From Tunturiibacter empetritectus (lineage in GTDB: Bacteria > Acidobacteriota > Terriglobia > Terriglobales > Acidobacteriaceae): DNA of 64,000 nt. Below, piece by piece: positions 40,635 through 50,654 of this stretch (the first letter of the stretch is position 1; every line of letters begins with the position of its first letter). The stretch is taken from contig NZ_JACHDZ010000003.1 of assembly GCF_014201375.1 (NCBI RefSeq), forward strand, positions 248,001-312,000, in the 5' to 3' direction. A program made the translations under genes and the position numbers. Under the pieces are notes generated by a model. That model did no database searches. It was not told the DNA's origin and worked only from the letters and a program-made list of their open reading frames with translations.

Positions 40635-41902
40635 TGACTCCCCCAGTTGAAGAACTTACCGGCGTAACGGCTATCGACCCGGGCATTGACGATCTCATCG
40701 CCAACTCCGCACGTAATCGACAGAACCCGCCGTCCAAAGATCAGACCATGATCATCAACATGGGTCCGCAGCATCCCTCGACCCATGGCGTTCTTCGGCT
40801 GGTCATCGAGGTCGACGGCGAAACCATCGTCGGGCTGGCTCCTGACATCGGCTACCTGCACACCGGCATCGAGAAGACCTGTGAGGCCAAGTTCTACCAG
40901 CAGGTCGTCCCCATGACCGACCGCATCGACTATCTCTGTCCCATGACCAACAACCTCGCCTACTGCCTTGCGGTGGAGAAGTTGCTGGGGCTGGAGATTC
41001 CCGAGCGCGCGCAGTATCTTCGCGTCCTCTTCAACGAGCTCACCCGCATCCAGTCGCACCTGGTCTGGCTCGGCACCCACGCCATGGACATCGGCGCGCT
41101 GACCGTCTTCCTCTACTGCTTCCGCGAGCGTGAAGACCTGCTGCGTATCTTTGAAGCAGTCGCCGGCCAGCGCATGATGACCAGCTACGTCCGTGTCGGC
41201 GGCCTGAGCCTGGAACCGCCACGGGACATCTACGACAAGATCCGCACCTTCCTCAAAAACTTTCCTGCACACGTTGAGGAGTACGAGGGCCTGCTCCAAA
41301 CCAACCCCATCTGGATGAACCGCCTGAAGGGCGTGGGCTATCTTTCGGCAGCAGATGCAATTGCGCTGGGCGTCACCGGTCCCCCGCTGCGTGCCTCCGG
41401 AGTCGACTTCGATGTTCGCCGGGACATGCCTTACTCCGGCTACGAGAAGTTCCAGTTCAACGTTCCCGTCTCTGATGTCGGCGACGTGTGGGCGCGCTAC
41501 ATCGTACGCATGCAGGAGTTCCGCGAGTCGGTCAAGATCTGCCTGCAGGCGCTTGATGGCCTTCCTGAAGGACACATCGTCGCGGACGCACCGAAGATCA
41601 TTCTGCCGAATCGCGAGCAGATGAAGACCCAGATGGAGTCCCTCATCCATCACTTCAAGATTGTGACGGAAGGCTTTGGTGTTCCGGCAGGCGAGGCGAC
41701 CAGCTCCGTCGAAGCGCCCCACGGCATGATGAACTACTACGTCGTCTCCGACGGCACAGCCAAGCCCTACCGCGTTCACATGCGCAACCCTGGATTCGCA
41801 ACCCTGCAGGCACTCGAAACCATGTGCAAAGGCCGTCTCCTCGCCGATGTCGTCGCCGTCATCGGATCGATCGATATCGTTCTGGGCGAGATCGACCGCT
41901 AA
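40634..41902 (+). CDS. nuoD: NADH-quinone oxidoreductase subunit D
   Basis: The 49-kDa quinone-site subunit of complex I, 422 residues, homologous to NiFe hydrogenase large subunits but without metal-site cysteines. Motifs: NMGPQHPSTHGVLRLV, GYLHTGIEKTCEAKFY, VGYLSAADAIALGVTGP and the C-terminal VVAVIGSIDIVLGEIDR. An N-terminal tail of about 35 residues precedes the core. The downstream neighbour is an unknown small gene, 6 bases after its stop. Confidence 0.97.
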   Translation: MTPPVEELTGVTAIDPGIDDLIANSARNRQNPPSKDQTMIINMGPQHPSTHGVLRLVIEVDGETIVGLAPDIGYLHTGIEKTCEAKFYQQVVPMTDRIDYLCPMTNNLAYCLAVEKLLGLEIPERAQYLRVLFNELTRIQSHLVWLGTHAMDIGALTVFLYCFREREDLLRIFEAVAGQRMMTSYVRVGGLSLEPPRDIYDKIRTFLKNFPAHVEEYEGLLQTNPIWMNRLKGVGYLSAADAIALGVTGPPLRASGVDFDVRRDMPYSGYEKFQFNVPVSDVGDVWARYIVRMQEFRESVKICLQALDGLPEGHIVADAPKIILPNREQMKTQMESLIHHFKIVTEGFGVPAGEATSSVEAPHGMMNYYVVSDGTAKPYRVHMRNPGFATLQALETMCKGRLLADVVAVIGSIDIVLGEIDR

Positions 41903-41908
41903 CCTCTG

Positions 41909-42211
41909 ATGCTCGAAGCGCGCCTCAGAGCTGAACTTTGGACCTCGTGGGCTTCGCTGCTTCGCTCCTACGCCGCCGCCCATGGAATGAACAGCACGCA
42001 CCATGCAGTAGTTGAAGTGGGAGCAGAAGAGATTACACTTCGTGTGGCCAGCCGGTGGCTTCGCTTCACGCACGAGACGATGGAATCAAGTAATGGAAGC
42101 CGCTCTACCTTCAACATGCAGGAAGATGGAACGGTCAAACTGAACGGTATCGCCGAAGAGATGGACCTTGCCGCCGAGAGGCTGGCGCGGGAGATGATGC
42201 AGAGTGAGTGA
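41909..42211 (+). CDS. Unknown small protein inside the nuo operon (between nuoD and nuoE)
   Basis: A 100-residue soluble protein I do not recognise. It begins with an amphipathic helix (MLEARLRAELWTSWASLL), then a strand-rich middle (VVEVGAEEITLRVASRWLRF) and an acidic/helical end (EEMDLAAERLAREMM). No cysteine clusters, signal or membrane helix. It begins 6 bases after nuoD and overlaps nuoE by 8 bases, so it is translated within the operon. Position suggests an assembly or regulatory factor for complex I. A degenerate remnant of a former gene is an alternative, though the frame looks well kept. Confidence 0.75.
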   Translation: MLEARLRAELWTSWASLLRSYAAAHGMNSTHHAVVEVGAEEITLRVASRWLRFTHETMESSNGSRSTFNMQEDGTVKLNGIAEEMDLAAERLAREMMQSE

Positions 42212-42728
42212 AATAGCCAATACGATCTTTTCGCCAGAGACGGCCGCACGCTTCGACCATCTCGTCACCATCTACCCGCTCAAGCGGTCGGCGCTCGTGC
42301 CCATGCTGCTCTACGCACAGGATGAGATCGGCTATATCTCTGACGCCGTCATCGCCGAGATCGCCCAGCGCATCGACCTTCTGGAGTTGGACGTACGCAA
42401 CGTGCTTTCGTACTACTCCATGCTGCGCACCAAGCCTGCTGGTAAGTACAACGTGCAGGTCTGCACCAATATCTCCTGCATGCTGCGCGGTGGCTACGAG
42501 ATCCTCGACCACTGCAAACACAAGCTCGGCATCGGCCACAAAGGCACAACCCCGGATGGTGTCTTTTCGCTGGAAGAGGTCGAGTGCATCGGCGCCTGCT
42601 GCTGGGCGCCTGCCATCCAGATTAACTACGACTTCCACGATGACCTCACCACAGAAAAAGTCGACGTTTTGTTCCAGATGTATCGCGACGGGCTAAGTCC
42701 CAACACAACGGGAAAGGACGTGAAGTAG
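42204..42728 (+). CDS. nuoE: NADH-quinone oxidoreductase subunit E
   Basis: The 24-kDa subunit with a thioredoxin-like [2Fe-2S] (N1a) domain, 174 residues. The cluster cysteines are in VCTNISCMLRGG (Cys-x4-Cys) and VECIGACCWAPAIQIN (Cys-x3-Cys). The helical front half has YPLKRSALVPMLLYAQDEIG. GTG start, overlapping the small unknown gene; the stop abuts nuoF. It forms the NADH module with NuoF and NuoG. Confidence 0.96.
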   Translation: MSEIANTIFSPETAARFDHLVTIYPLKRSALVPMLLYAQDEIGYISDAVIAEIAQRIDLLELDVRNVLSYYSMLRTKPAGKYNVQVCTNISCMLRGGYEILDHCKHKLGIGHKGTTPDGVFSLEEVECIGACCWAPAIQINYDFHDDLTTEKVDVLFQMYRDGLSPNTTGKDVK

Positions 42729-44045
42729 ATGCCATCACTCGTCTCGCATCCCGATGAGGTCAAAGTAGTCTCCCGCCGCTTCGGCATGGGGGCCACCGAC
42801 ATCGACAAGTATGTTGAACTCGATGGCTATAAAGCCGTTCAGCAAGCCATCGCCAAGGGACCCGAGTGGATCATCACTGAGATGAAGGCCAGCGGTCTGC
42901 GTGGCCGTGGTGGCGCCGGATTTCCTACCGGGATGAAGTGGTCCTTCGTTCCGAAGCAATCTGAAAAGCCGAAGTACGTCCTGGTCAACGGTGATGAATC
43001 CGAGCCCGGTACCTGCAAGGATCATGTCCTGTTCCTGCACGATCCCCACGCCGTCATCGAAGGCACGATGATCGCGGGCCTCGCCATCGGCTCCAAGCTC
43101 GGCTTCATCTATCTTCGCGGAGAATATCGCTACCTGCTGAAGATCGTCGAGAGGGCAGTCGCCGACGCTTACGCGAAGGGCTTCCTGGGCAAAAACATCT
43201 TCGGCACCGGCGTGGACTTCGACATTATCACGCAGACCGGAGCAGGAGCGTACGAGGTCGGCGAAGAGTCTGCCCTGATGGAGTCGCTCGAAGGCAAACG
43301 CGGAGTGCCACGCATCAAGCCTCCCTTCCCTGCCGTCGTTGGGCTCTACGGTGGCCCCACAGTCATCAACAATGCAGAGACAATCGCCAACGCACCGCAC
43401 ATCCTTCTGATGGGTGGCGAAGCGTATGCCAAACTCGGCAGCGAACGCAACGGCGGCACACGCCTCTTTGGTATCAGCGGCCATGTCGAGCGCCCCGGCG
43501 TCTACGAGCTCCCCATGGGCTACAACCTAAAGCGGGCCATCTACGAGGTTGCGGGCGGCATCAAGGACGGCAAGAAGCTGAAGGCTGTCGTCCCCGGCGG
43601 CTCGAGCTGTCCCGTCATGACCGCGGACGAGATCGACGTAGGTCTTGACTTCGACCAGATGGGCAAGGCCGGCACCATGCTCGGTTCGGGTGGCATCGTG
43701 GTGCTGGACGAGAGCGTCTCCATCGTCGAATTCGCGCTTCGCACAATCGCGTTCTACCAGCACGAGTCGTGCGGCTGGTGCATTCCCTGCCGCGAGGGTA
43801 CGGACTGGATCAAGAAGACTCTTACGCGCGTCTACAACGGCGGCGGCAATAAAAAAGATGTCGACAACGTGCAATATCTCGCCGAGAACATGCTGGGCCG
43901 CACCTTCTGCCCGCTGGGCGACGCAGCAGCCATGCCCACCATCGCCTTCGTCAAGAAGTTCCGCAAAGAGTTTGAGGATTACGTAGAGGGCCACAAGGCC
44001 GGAACCCCCATCATCACCGTAGAACAGCTGGTCGGAGCGCATTAA
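42729..44045 (+). CDS. nuoF: NADH-quinone oxidoreductase subunit F
   Basis: The NADH-oxidising subunit, 438 residues, carrying FMN and a [4Fe-4S] cluster (N3). FMN/NADH region: GLRGRGGAGFPTGMKWSFV and VNGDESEPGTCKDHVL; a second motif is GAGAYEVGEESALMESLEG. The iron-sulfur cysteines are in ESCGWCIPCREGTDW and, further on, RTFCPLGDAAAMP. Immediately after nuoE, without spacing. Standard length. Confidence 0.97.
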   Translation: MPSLVSHPDEVKVVSRRFGMGATDIDKYVELDGYKAVQQAIAKGPEWIITEMKASGLRGRGGAGFPTGMKWSFVPKQSEKPKYVLVNGDESEPGTCKDHVLFLHDPHAVIEGTMIAGLAIGSKLGFIYLRGEYRYLLKIVERAVADAYAKGFLGKNIFGTGVDFDIITQTGAGAYEVGEESALMESLEGKRGVPRIKPPFPAVVGLYGGPTVINNAETIANAPHILLMGGEAYAKLGSERNGGTRLFGISGHVERPGVYELPMGYNLKRAIYEVAGGIKDGKKLKAVVPGGSSCPVMTADEIDVGLDFDQMGKAGTMLGSGGIVVLDESVSIVEFALRTIAFYQHESCGWCIPCREGTDWIKKTLTRVYNGGGNKKDVDNVQYLAENMLGRTFCPLGDAAAMPTIAFVKKFRKEFEDYVEGHKAGTPIITVEQLVGAH

Positions 44046-44048
44046 GCC

Positions 44049-46454
44049 ATGGCAGACGTAACCCTTACCGTAGACGGCAAAAAAATCACCGCACCCGCAG
44101 GCACGCTTCTGCTCGAAGCCTGCAAGTCCGCCGGTATTGAGATCCCCGCCTTCTGCTACTACCCAGGTCTCTCGCTGCAGGCCGCGTGCCGCATGTGCGT
44201 CGTGCGCATCGAGAAGATGCCCAAGCTCCAGACCGCCTGCACTACGCCGGTCACTGAGGGCATGGTCGTGACCAGCGAGTCGCCCGAGATCGCCCAGGCC
44301 CGCAAGGCTACGCTGCAACTTCTCCTCGGCAACCATCCGCTCGATTGCCCCGTCTGCGACGCCGGCGGCGAGTGCGAGTTGCAGGACATGACCTTCAAGT
44401 ATGGCGCTGCCGACAGCTTCTACGCCGAACCCAAGAACCATCGCGAAGAGCAGAAGTGGTCCCCCGTCGTCTACTTCGATCGCCCGCGCTGCATCCTCTG
44501 TTACCGCTGCGTGCGCATGTGCGGCGAAGGCATGGACGTCTTCGCTCTCGGCATTCAGAACCGAGGCAGCTCCTCGGTCATCGCCCCTAACGTCCCGGCA
44601 CAGATGTCTCCCGACGACCTTGCCCACGTGGACTGCGAGCAGTGCGGCATGTGCATCGATGCCTGCCCCGTCGGCGCGCTCACCTCCGGCACCTATCGCT
44701 ACAAGACTCGGCCCTGGGAGATGAATCACGTCTCGACCATATGCACGCACTGCGGCGATGGATGCAAGACCACCCTAGGCGTTCGCAGCACCACGGACGG
44801 CTCGGAGATTGTGCGCGGCGATAACCGCGACAAGTCCGGCATCAACGTCGACTTCCTCTGCAACAAGGGCCGCTACGCCTTCGACTTCGCCAACAATGAA
44901 GACCGCATCACCCAGCCGCTCGTCCGCCAGCCCAACGGCGAGATGGAGCCGGTCAGCTGGGAGGTTGCACTCGATCACGTCGGCAAGAGGTTCCGCGAGC
45001 TTCGCGACACCCGAGGCGGCAAGAGCATCGGCGTCATCGGCTCTAATCGCACCACCAACGAAGAAGCCTACCTGCTGCAGAAGTTCGCTCGAACCGTCCT
45101 TGGCACCAACAACATCGACCATCACCGCACCGCAGACTACGTCGCCTTTGCCCGCGCCCTCGCCGGTACCACCGATCGTACTGCCAGCCTGAACGACACG
45201 CTGACCGCGCCGGCCATCATGATCCTCGGCGGCGATCCAACGATTCAGGCCCCCGCCACCGCGTGGAACATCCGCACCAACGTCCGCAACAACCGTGCAC
45301 GGCTCTACATTGCCAACTCTGCCGAGATCAAGCTTCGCCGCCAGGCCAAGGCCTTCGCGCACATCGCACCCTTCAGCTACGGCGCACTGGCCAGCTTCCT
45401 CGCCGGAGACGACAGCGCTGTTGATGCCCTCACCCACTCCGGCGCAGACGCATCCTCCTTCCACGACTTCCGTAAAGCCATCCGCGCAGAGGAGAGTCTT
45501 CTCGTCCTTCTCGGGTCAGAGTTCCGCGGCGCCGATCTGCAGCGTCTCCTCGCCTTCGGCAAGACCTTACCGAACCGCAAGTTCGCTCTTATCTCCGACT
45601 ACGTCAACTCACGCGGCGCCGCCGACATGGGCCTGCTCCCCGATCTGCTCCCCGGATACACTCCGCTCGCAGGCAACACCACCTTCGCCGAGTACAACAC
45701 TCCAACCGCCCCGGGGCTTGACCTGCTCGAGATGTTCGAGGCGGCTGGAAGTGGTGAGCTCTCCGCGCTCTACGTCGTCGGGTCCAACCCAATCTCTCGT
45801 TATGGCGTAGACCCCGCCTCCCTGAAGGACACCTTCGTGGTGGTGCAGGATATGTTCCTCACCGAGACAGCGGCCCTCGCCGACGTCATCCTTCCAGCCG
45901 CGAATCTCTACGAGAAGTCCGGCTCTGTGACCAACAGCTACGGCGATCTCCAGCTCGTCAACAAGGCTGGCGACCGCGCCGGAGTCCGCACCGACTTCGA
46001 GTTGATCGTCCGCATCGCCGACAAGATGGACGCAAACATGAAGGCTCTGGTTCCCTTCGGCAAGGGCACGCGCGCCGATATGGGTCAGTCACGCGGCGCA
46101 CAGTCCGGCGAGGCTGACCGTCACGCCGTGTGGCTTTCTGCGAACAACATGGAGCCGAAGCTCAGCCCCTTCGATCCCTTCGCAATTCTCGACGAGATTC
46201 AGCGCCTCGTCCCCGGATACAACCTGCTACGCCTTCAGTTGCTCAGTGGCAACGCTCAGCATCTGCAACCCGCAGTAAACGCCAACGACCTCGTTCAAAT
46301 AGGCAACCGCCGCGACCTCGTCCTTCCGGCGAACGATACACTTTTTACCTCGGGCACCCTGGGACGTTACTCCGCCATGCTCTCGGACCTGCAGCATAAC
46401 GAGAGCCTTCGTCCTCCAACCGGCCTCACCCAGATCCAGACCGCAGCCGACTAA
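44049..46454 (+). CDS. nuoG: NADH-quinone oxidoreductase subunit G
   Basis: The 75-kDa iron-sulfur subunit, 801 residues. A ferredoxin-type [2Fe-2S] site is formed by FCYYPG, ACRMCVV and LQTACTTP. The His-Cys site is HPLDCPVCDAGGECELQ. Two further [4Fe-4S] motifs are CILCYRCVRMC and CEQCGMCIDACPVGA. An additional N7-type site CTHCGDGC with a later cysteine (VDFLCNKGRY) is present, as in E. coli. The C-terminal molybdopterin-like domain starts at about residue 280 and has YVVGSNPISRYGVDP. The N7 site is variable among complex I enzymes, so its presence is informative. Confidence 0.96.
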   Translation: MADVTLTVDGKKITAPAGTLLLEACKSAGIEIPAFCYYPGLSLQAACRMCVVRIEKMPKLQTACTTPVTEGMVVTSESPEIAQARKATLQLLLGNHPLDCPVCDAGGECELQDMTFKYGAADSFYAEPKNHREEQKWSPVVYFDRPRCILCYRCVRMCGEGMDVFALGIQNRGSSSVIAPNVPAQMSPDDLAHVDCEQCGMCIDACPVGALTSGTYRYKTRPWEMNHVSTICTHCGDGCKTTLGVRSTTDGSEIVRGDNRDKSGINVDFLCNKGRYAFDFANNEDRITQPLVRQPNGEMEPVSWEVALDHVGKRFRELRDTRGGKSIGVIGSNRTTNEEAYLLQKFARTVLGTNNIDHHRTADYVAFARALAGTTDRTASLNDTLTAPAIMILGGDPTIQAPATAWNIRTNVRNNRARLYIANSAEIKLRRQAKAFAHIAPFSYGALASFLAGDDSAVDALTHSGADASSFHDFRKAIRAEESLLVLLGSEFRGADLQRLLAFGKTLPNRKFALISDYVNSRGAADMGLLPDLLPGYTPLAGNTTFAEYNTPTAPGLDLLEMFEAAGSGELSALYVVGSNPISRYGVDPASLKDTFVVVQDMFLTETAALADVILPAANLYEKSGSVTNSYGDLQLVNKAGDRAGVRTDFELIVRIADKMDANMKALVPFGKGTRADMGQSRGAQSGEADRHAVWLSANNMEPKLSPFDPFAILDEIQRLVPGYNLLRLQLLSGNAQHLQPAVNANDLVQIGNRRDLVLPANDTLFTSGTLGRYSAMLSDLQHNESLRPPTGLTQIQTAAD

Positions 46455-46503
46455 GCAGACACTACAGCAGACGCACACAACTACAGGAGCCCAACCCAAC
46501 ACC

Positions 46504-47565
46504 GTGAGCCACCTCAGCCCATTTCAGACATTTCTGCTGCTCAGCATCCTCAAGGTTGCGGTGGTCACCGTCCTCACGCTGATGGCGGTCGCCTATACCG
46601 TTCTGCTGGAGAGAAAGTTCCTGGGCCGCATCCAGAATCGCTGGGGACCCTCCCGCGTCGGACCCTTCGGCCTGATGCAGCCGATGGCCGACGGCATCAA
46701 GCTCTTCCTCAAGGAAGATCTTCTGCCTATCGCGGCAGAACGCCCCCTCTTCATCGCCGCGCCGATCATCGCGCTGACCTGTGCGCTGATCTCCATCGCG
46801 GTCGTCCCCTTTGGCGGTATGCAGACGGTAAAGGGCGTCGAGATGTTCAACATCGCCGACCTCAACATCGGCCTGCTCGTCATCCTGGGCATCACCTCCA
46901 TCGGCGTCTACGGCATTGCACTCTCGGGATGGTCCTCGAACAATAAGTTCTCCCTCCTCGGCAGCCTCCGCGCGACCTCGCAGATGATCAGCTATGAACT
47001 GGCTCTCGGCCTTTCGCTGGTCGGCGTCGTCCTCCATGCACAGTCTCTCAGCCTGCGCGATATCGTCAACAGCCAGGGCGCACACGGTGCCTGGAGCTGG
47101 AACATCCTCGGCGGAGGACAGATCGTAGCCTTCTTCATCTACATCATGGCCGCCTACGCAGAGACCAATCGCGCGCCCTTCGACCTTCCCGAAGCCGAGT
47201 CCGAGCTCGTCGCCGGCTATCACACCGAGTACAGCTCCATGAAGTTCGCCATGTTCTTCATGGCCGAGTACGCGAACATGATCACCGTAAGCTGTGTCGC
47301 GTCGCTGCTCTTCTTCGGCGGAGCCTCGAGCCCCCTCGGCCATCTTCTCCCAGCGGACTTCGGCGGTCCCATCCTCTCCGCCATCTTCCCGATCCTCTGG
47401 TTTGTGGCGAAGGTTCTCGCCTTCCTTCTGCTCTTTATCTGGGTGCGTGGTACGCTGCCGCGCTTCCGTTACGACCAGCTCATGAGCTTCGGCTGGAAGT
47501 TTCTCCTGCCGCTCGCCATGGCCAATATCATCGTCACAAGTTTAGTCATTGCCCTACGCAGTTAG
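46504..47565 (+). CDS. nuoH: NADH-quinone oxidoreductase subunit H
   Basis: The membrane subunit linking the quinone site to the proton channels, 353 residues with about eight helices. Signatures: LERKFLGRIQNRWGPSRVGP, QPMADGIKLFLKED, ETNRAPFDLPEAESELVAGY and IWVRGTLPRFRYDQLM. GTG start with ACAGGAG upstream. The next gene is nuoJ after 117 bases; nuoI, which normally stands here, is missing. Confidence 0.97.
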   Translation: MSHLSPFQTFLLLSILKVAVVTVLTLMAVAYTVLLERKFLGRIQNRWGPSRVGPFGLMQPMADGIKLFLKEDLLPIAAERPLFIAAPIIALTCALISIAVVPFGGMQTVKGVEMFNIADLNIGLLVILGITSIGVYGIALSGWSSNNKFSLLGSLRATSQMISYELALGLSLVGVVLHAQSLSLRDIVNSQGAHGAWSWNILGGGQIVAFFIYIMAAYAETNRAPFDLPEAESELVAGYHTEYSSMKFAMFFMAEYANMITVSCVASLLFFGGASSPLGHLLPADFGGPILSAIFPILWFVAKVLAFLLLFIWVRGTLPRFRYDQLMSFGWKFLLPLAMANIIVTSLVIALRS

Positions 47566-47682
47566 CGCCACGGAATAAGTAACAAGGTGTTTTACAATCA
47601 GCAGATAGCCCAGTTCTTCGAAATCGGCCTCTGCCCTGTTTCAAGCGTCTCAAGCGATTCACAAAGGACCTGACGGAACATC

Positions 47683-48189
47683 ATGCAACTGGCACTCTTT
47701 CTCATCTTTGGCGGGCTGGCCGTAGCGGGAGCGTTAAACCTGCTCCTGCAGCGCCATCCCATCAACAGCGCACTCTCGCTGGTCGTCGTCATGATGTCGC
47801 TGGCGGTCCTCTACTGGTCGCTGGGGGCCGAGTTCCTCGCCGCCTCCCAGGTCATCGTCTACTCGGGCGCCATCATGGTCTTCTTCGTCTTCGTCATCAT
47901 GCTCCTGAACGCAGGTGAAGAGGAGCGAACCACCGGCAGTCGAGCCGCCTACCTCGTCGGCTTCCCCGGCGCCGCTGCCATCTTCTGCCTGCTCAGCTTC
48001 GTGTTTCTCTCGGAGCGCAAGGCTCTCGGCTACACCAACATCGGCGGCTATCTCAACCACGTCACCAGCAACATCTCCGAGATCAGCACGATCCTCTTCA
48101 CCAAGCTTCTGCTCCCCTTCGAAGTCACCTCGATCCTCATCCTGGTAGCCATCCTCGGAGCCGTTGTGCTCGCGCGAAAGGAGCAATAG
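47683..48189 (+). CDS. nuoJ: NADH-quinone oxidoreductase subunit J
   Basis: A membrane subunit, 168 residues, five helices. Motifs: [40 protein letters not shown] and [13 protein letters not shown]. The third-helix pi-bulge region ([15 protein letters not shown]) matches the element that couples quinone chemistry to the proton channels. Preceded by AAAGGA. It lies 2 bases from nuoK. Confidence 0.95.
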   Translation: MQLALFLIFGGLAVAGALNLLLQRHPINSALSLVVVMMSLAVLYWSLGAEFLAASQVIVYSGAIMVFFVFVIMLLNAGEEERTTGSRAAYLVGFPGAAAIFCLLSFVFLSERKALGYTNIGGYLNHVTSNISEISTILFTKLLLPFEVTSILILVAILGAVVLARKEQ

Positions 48190-48191
48190 AG

Positions 48192-48503
48192 ATGTCCGCA
48201 CAGGTGCCTATCGCCGCCTATCTCATCCTCGCCGCCGTGCTCTTCTCCACCGGCGTCGCGGCCTTCCTCATCAAACGCAACCTCATTACCATCTTCATGT
48301 CGATTGAGCTCATGCTCAACGCCGTCAACCTCACCTTCGTCGCCTTCGCGCATATGTGGCACCAGCTCTCCGGCCAGATCTTCGTCTTCTTCGTGATGGT
48401 GGTCGCCGCAGCCGAGGCCGCCGTCGGCCTTGCCATCATCATCGCCATCTTCCGCACGCGTGAAACGCTGAACGTCGACCAGATCGACCTGATGAAATCG
48501 TGA
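48192..48503 (+). CDS. nuoK: NADH-quinone oxidoreductase subunit K
   Basis: A three-helix membrane subunit, 103 residues. The two buried glutamates of the proton path are in [19 protein letters not shown] and [17 protein letters not shown]. The last bases overlap the nuoL start by 4 (GTGA type). Normal size and context. Confidence 0.96.
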   Translation: MSAQVPIAAYLILAAVLFSTGVAAFLIKRNLITIFMSIELMLNAVNLTFVAFAHMWHQLSGQIFVFFVMVVAAAEAAVGLAIIIAIFRTRETLNVDQIDLMKS

Positions 48504-50554
48504 CCTCTATGCCCTCTGCTTCCATGATCTCCGACTACCTCTGGCTGATCCCGCTCGTCCCCTTTGCCGGCTTCCTCATCAACGGCACTGTGGGCCGCAA
48601 GTTTCCCCGTCCTCTCGTCTCCGCCGTCGCTCTGCTCTGCACTGCTCTTCCAGCCGCAATTGTCGCGTGGCTTTGGATCGTCATGAAGGCCGATGGCGCG
48701 CCCGAGGTCCTCCGTGTCGTCAGCCAGCCGTGGATCGCAATCACCGGCCTCCAGATCGACTTCGCCCTCACCGTCGATCACCTCACCCTCATCATGCTCG
48801 GCGTGGTCACCGGCGTCGGCTTCCTCATTCACGTCTATTCGGTCGGCTATATGGCGCATGAAGAGGGGTACTGGCGTTTCTTCGCCTATCTGAACCTCTT
48901 CATGTTCTTCATGCTCGTCCTCGTCCTCGCCGAGAGCTTCCTCCTGCTCTTCGTCGGCTGGGAGGGTGTTGGTCTCGCCTCTTATCTGCTCATCGGCTTC
49001 TACTTTCAAAAAGACTCCGCCGCCAACGCAGGCAAGAAAGCCTTCATCGTCAACCGCATCGGCGACTTCGGCTTCCTGCTCGCGATGTTCCTTCTCGTCC
49101 GCGAGTTCGGCTCCCTCGACTTCTCCCACATCTTTCAGGCGATCAGCGTCAATCCCGAGTGGCACGGAGGTATCCTCACCGCGATCGCGCTCCTGCTCGT
49201 CCTCGGCGCAGTTGGAAAATCCGCGCAGATTCCGCTGTACGTCTGGCTCCCCGACGCGATGGAAGGCCCCACTCCCGTATCCGCGCTCATCCATGCGGCA
49301 ACGATGGTCACGGCCGGCATCTACATGGTCGCCCGCTGCCACGTTCTCTTCGACCGCAGCCCCTACGCGCTCGGCGTCGTCGCCATCATCGGCGCAGCTA
49401 CAGCAATCTTCGCCGCCTGCATGGGCATGGTGCAGCACGACATCAAACGCGTCCTCGCGTACTCCACCGTCTCCCAGCTCGGCTATATGTTTCTGGCCTG
49501 CGGAGTCGGAGCCTACACCGCCGGCATCTTCCACCTGCTCACCCACGCCTTCTTCAAGGCGCTGCTCTTCCTCTCTGCTGGCTCGGTCATACACGCGCTC
49601 TCGGGCGAGCAGGACATGCGCAAGATGGGCGGCCTCCGCAAGCGCATCCCCATCACCTTTTGGACCATGACCATGGGAGTCTTCGCCATCGCCGGCATTC
49701 CTGGATGGGCAGGCTTCTTCTCCAAGGACGAGATCCTCTATCAGGCCTTCGTCTCAACAAATCCTCTCGGCAAACTGCTCTGGCTCGTCGGGCTCATCAC
49801 AGCGGGAATGACCGCCTTCTATATGTTTCGCCTCTGGTTCAAGACCTTCTTTGGCCCCGAGCGCTTTGAAGAACACACCGATCTCCACGACCACGGAGCA
49901 GCCGTCCACACTCACTCCGGCAGCCACGCCGTGATGGTCGTCGACCCGGAAGACAACCACGCACACGGTGTCCACGAATCCCCTGCGGTCATGACCGTTC
50001 CTCTGGCCATCCTCGCGCTGCTGTCGATCATCGGCGGGTGGGTAGGGATTCCCGCTGCGATGGGGGGCCACAACGAGATCGAGCACTTTCTCGGACCTGT
50101 GTTCTCCACTGGAGCAATTGCCGAAGCCGCAACCACCACTGCCTCCCGTGGCTTGGAACTCGGCCTTGCGACAGTCTCAGTTCTCGTCGTTGCCATCGGC
50201 TTCTTCTTTGCCTTTGTTTTCTATTACAAGAAGCCCGGCACCGCCGCAGCCCTCGCAGCAAAGATGCCCGCTCTTTACAACCTAGTCGCCCACAAGTTCT
50301 ATATCGACGAGGTTTACAGTGCTCTCATCGTCTCCCCGCTGCTCATGTTCAGTCGTCTCTTCCTCGGTGGCATCATCGACGGCGGCATCGTCAACGGTTC
50401 AGGCGCCGCCGCGGGAGCAACCACACGAGGATTCAGCTCTCTCGTCCGCCGCGTTCAATCTGGAAACATTCGCTCCTACGCCGGCTGGCTCGCACTCGGG
50501 GCCGCCGCAGTTCTGCTCGTCATGATCTTCGGACGCTCCATCTGGATGCACTAA
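48500..50554 (+). CDS. nuoL: NADH-quinone oxidoreductase subunit L with His-rich loop
   Basis: The distal antiporter-like proton-pumping subunit with its long lateral helix, 684 residues. Key elements: [39 protein letters not shown] (Glu of helix 5), [20 protein letters not shown] (Lys/His path) and [20 protein letters not shown]. An unusual hydrophilic stretch at about residues 458-492 has nine histidines ([18 protein letters not shown] and NHAHGVHES). GTG start overlapping nuoK; the stop is 100 bases before nuoM. Confidence 0.96.
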   Translation: MTSMPSASMISDYLWLIPLVPFAGFLINGTVGRKFPRPLVSAVALLCTALPAAIVAWLWIVMKADGAPEVLRVVSQPWIAITGLQIDFALTVDHLTLIMLGVVTGVGFLIHVYSVGYMAHEEGYWRFFAYLNLFMFFMLVLVLAESFLLLFVGWEGVGLASYLLIGFYFQKDSAANAGKKAFIVNRIGDFGFLLAMFLLVREFGSLDFSHIFQAISVNPEWHGGILTAIALLLVLGAVGKSAQIPLYVWLPDAMEGPTPVSALIHAATMVTAGIYMVARCHVLFDRSPYALGVVAIIGAATAIFAACMGMVQHDIKRVLAYSTVSQLGYMFLACGVGAYTAGIFHLLTHAFFKALLFLSAGSVIHALSGEQDMRKMGGLRKRIPITFWTMTMGVFAIAGIPGWAGFFSKDEILYQAFVSTNPLGKLLWLVGLITAGMTAFYMFRLWFKTFFGPERFEEHTDLHDHGAAVHTHSGSHAVMVVDPEDNHAHGVHESPAVMTVPLAILALLSIIGGWVGIPAAMGGHNEIEHFLGPVFSTGAIAEAATTTASRGLELGLATVSVLVVAIGFFFAFVFYYKKPGTAAALAAKMPALYNLVAHKFYIDEVYSALIVSPLLMFSRLFLGGIIDGGIVNGSGAAAGATTRGFSSLVRRVQSGNIRSYAGWLALGAAAVLLVMIFGRSIWMH

Positions 50555-50654
50555 CGTTGTCCCGGCTCTTCTATTTGCTTCTTGTTTGATTTGTCATTCC
50601 GCAGGAATCTGCTTCTGTACTTGTAGTTCGCAACTGCACCACCCAAAGGAAACG

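Noticed and set aside
40631..42073. Long minus-strand frame (480 codons) opposite nuoD
   Set aside because: Shadow frame in GC-rich DNA; nuoD is certain and the frame has no domain logic.
43527..44750. 407-codon minus-strand frame over nuoF/nuoG
   Set aside because: Spans the junction of two certain genes on the other strand; antisense artefact.
48218..49594. 458-codon minus-strand frame over nuoK/nuoL
   Set aside because: Acidic low-complexity translation typical of the antisense of hydrophobic genes.
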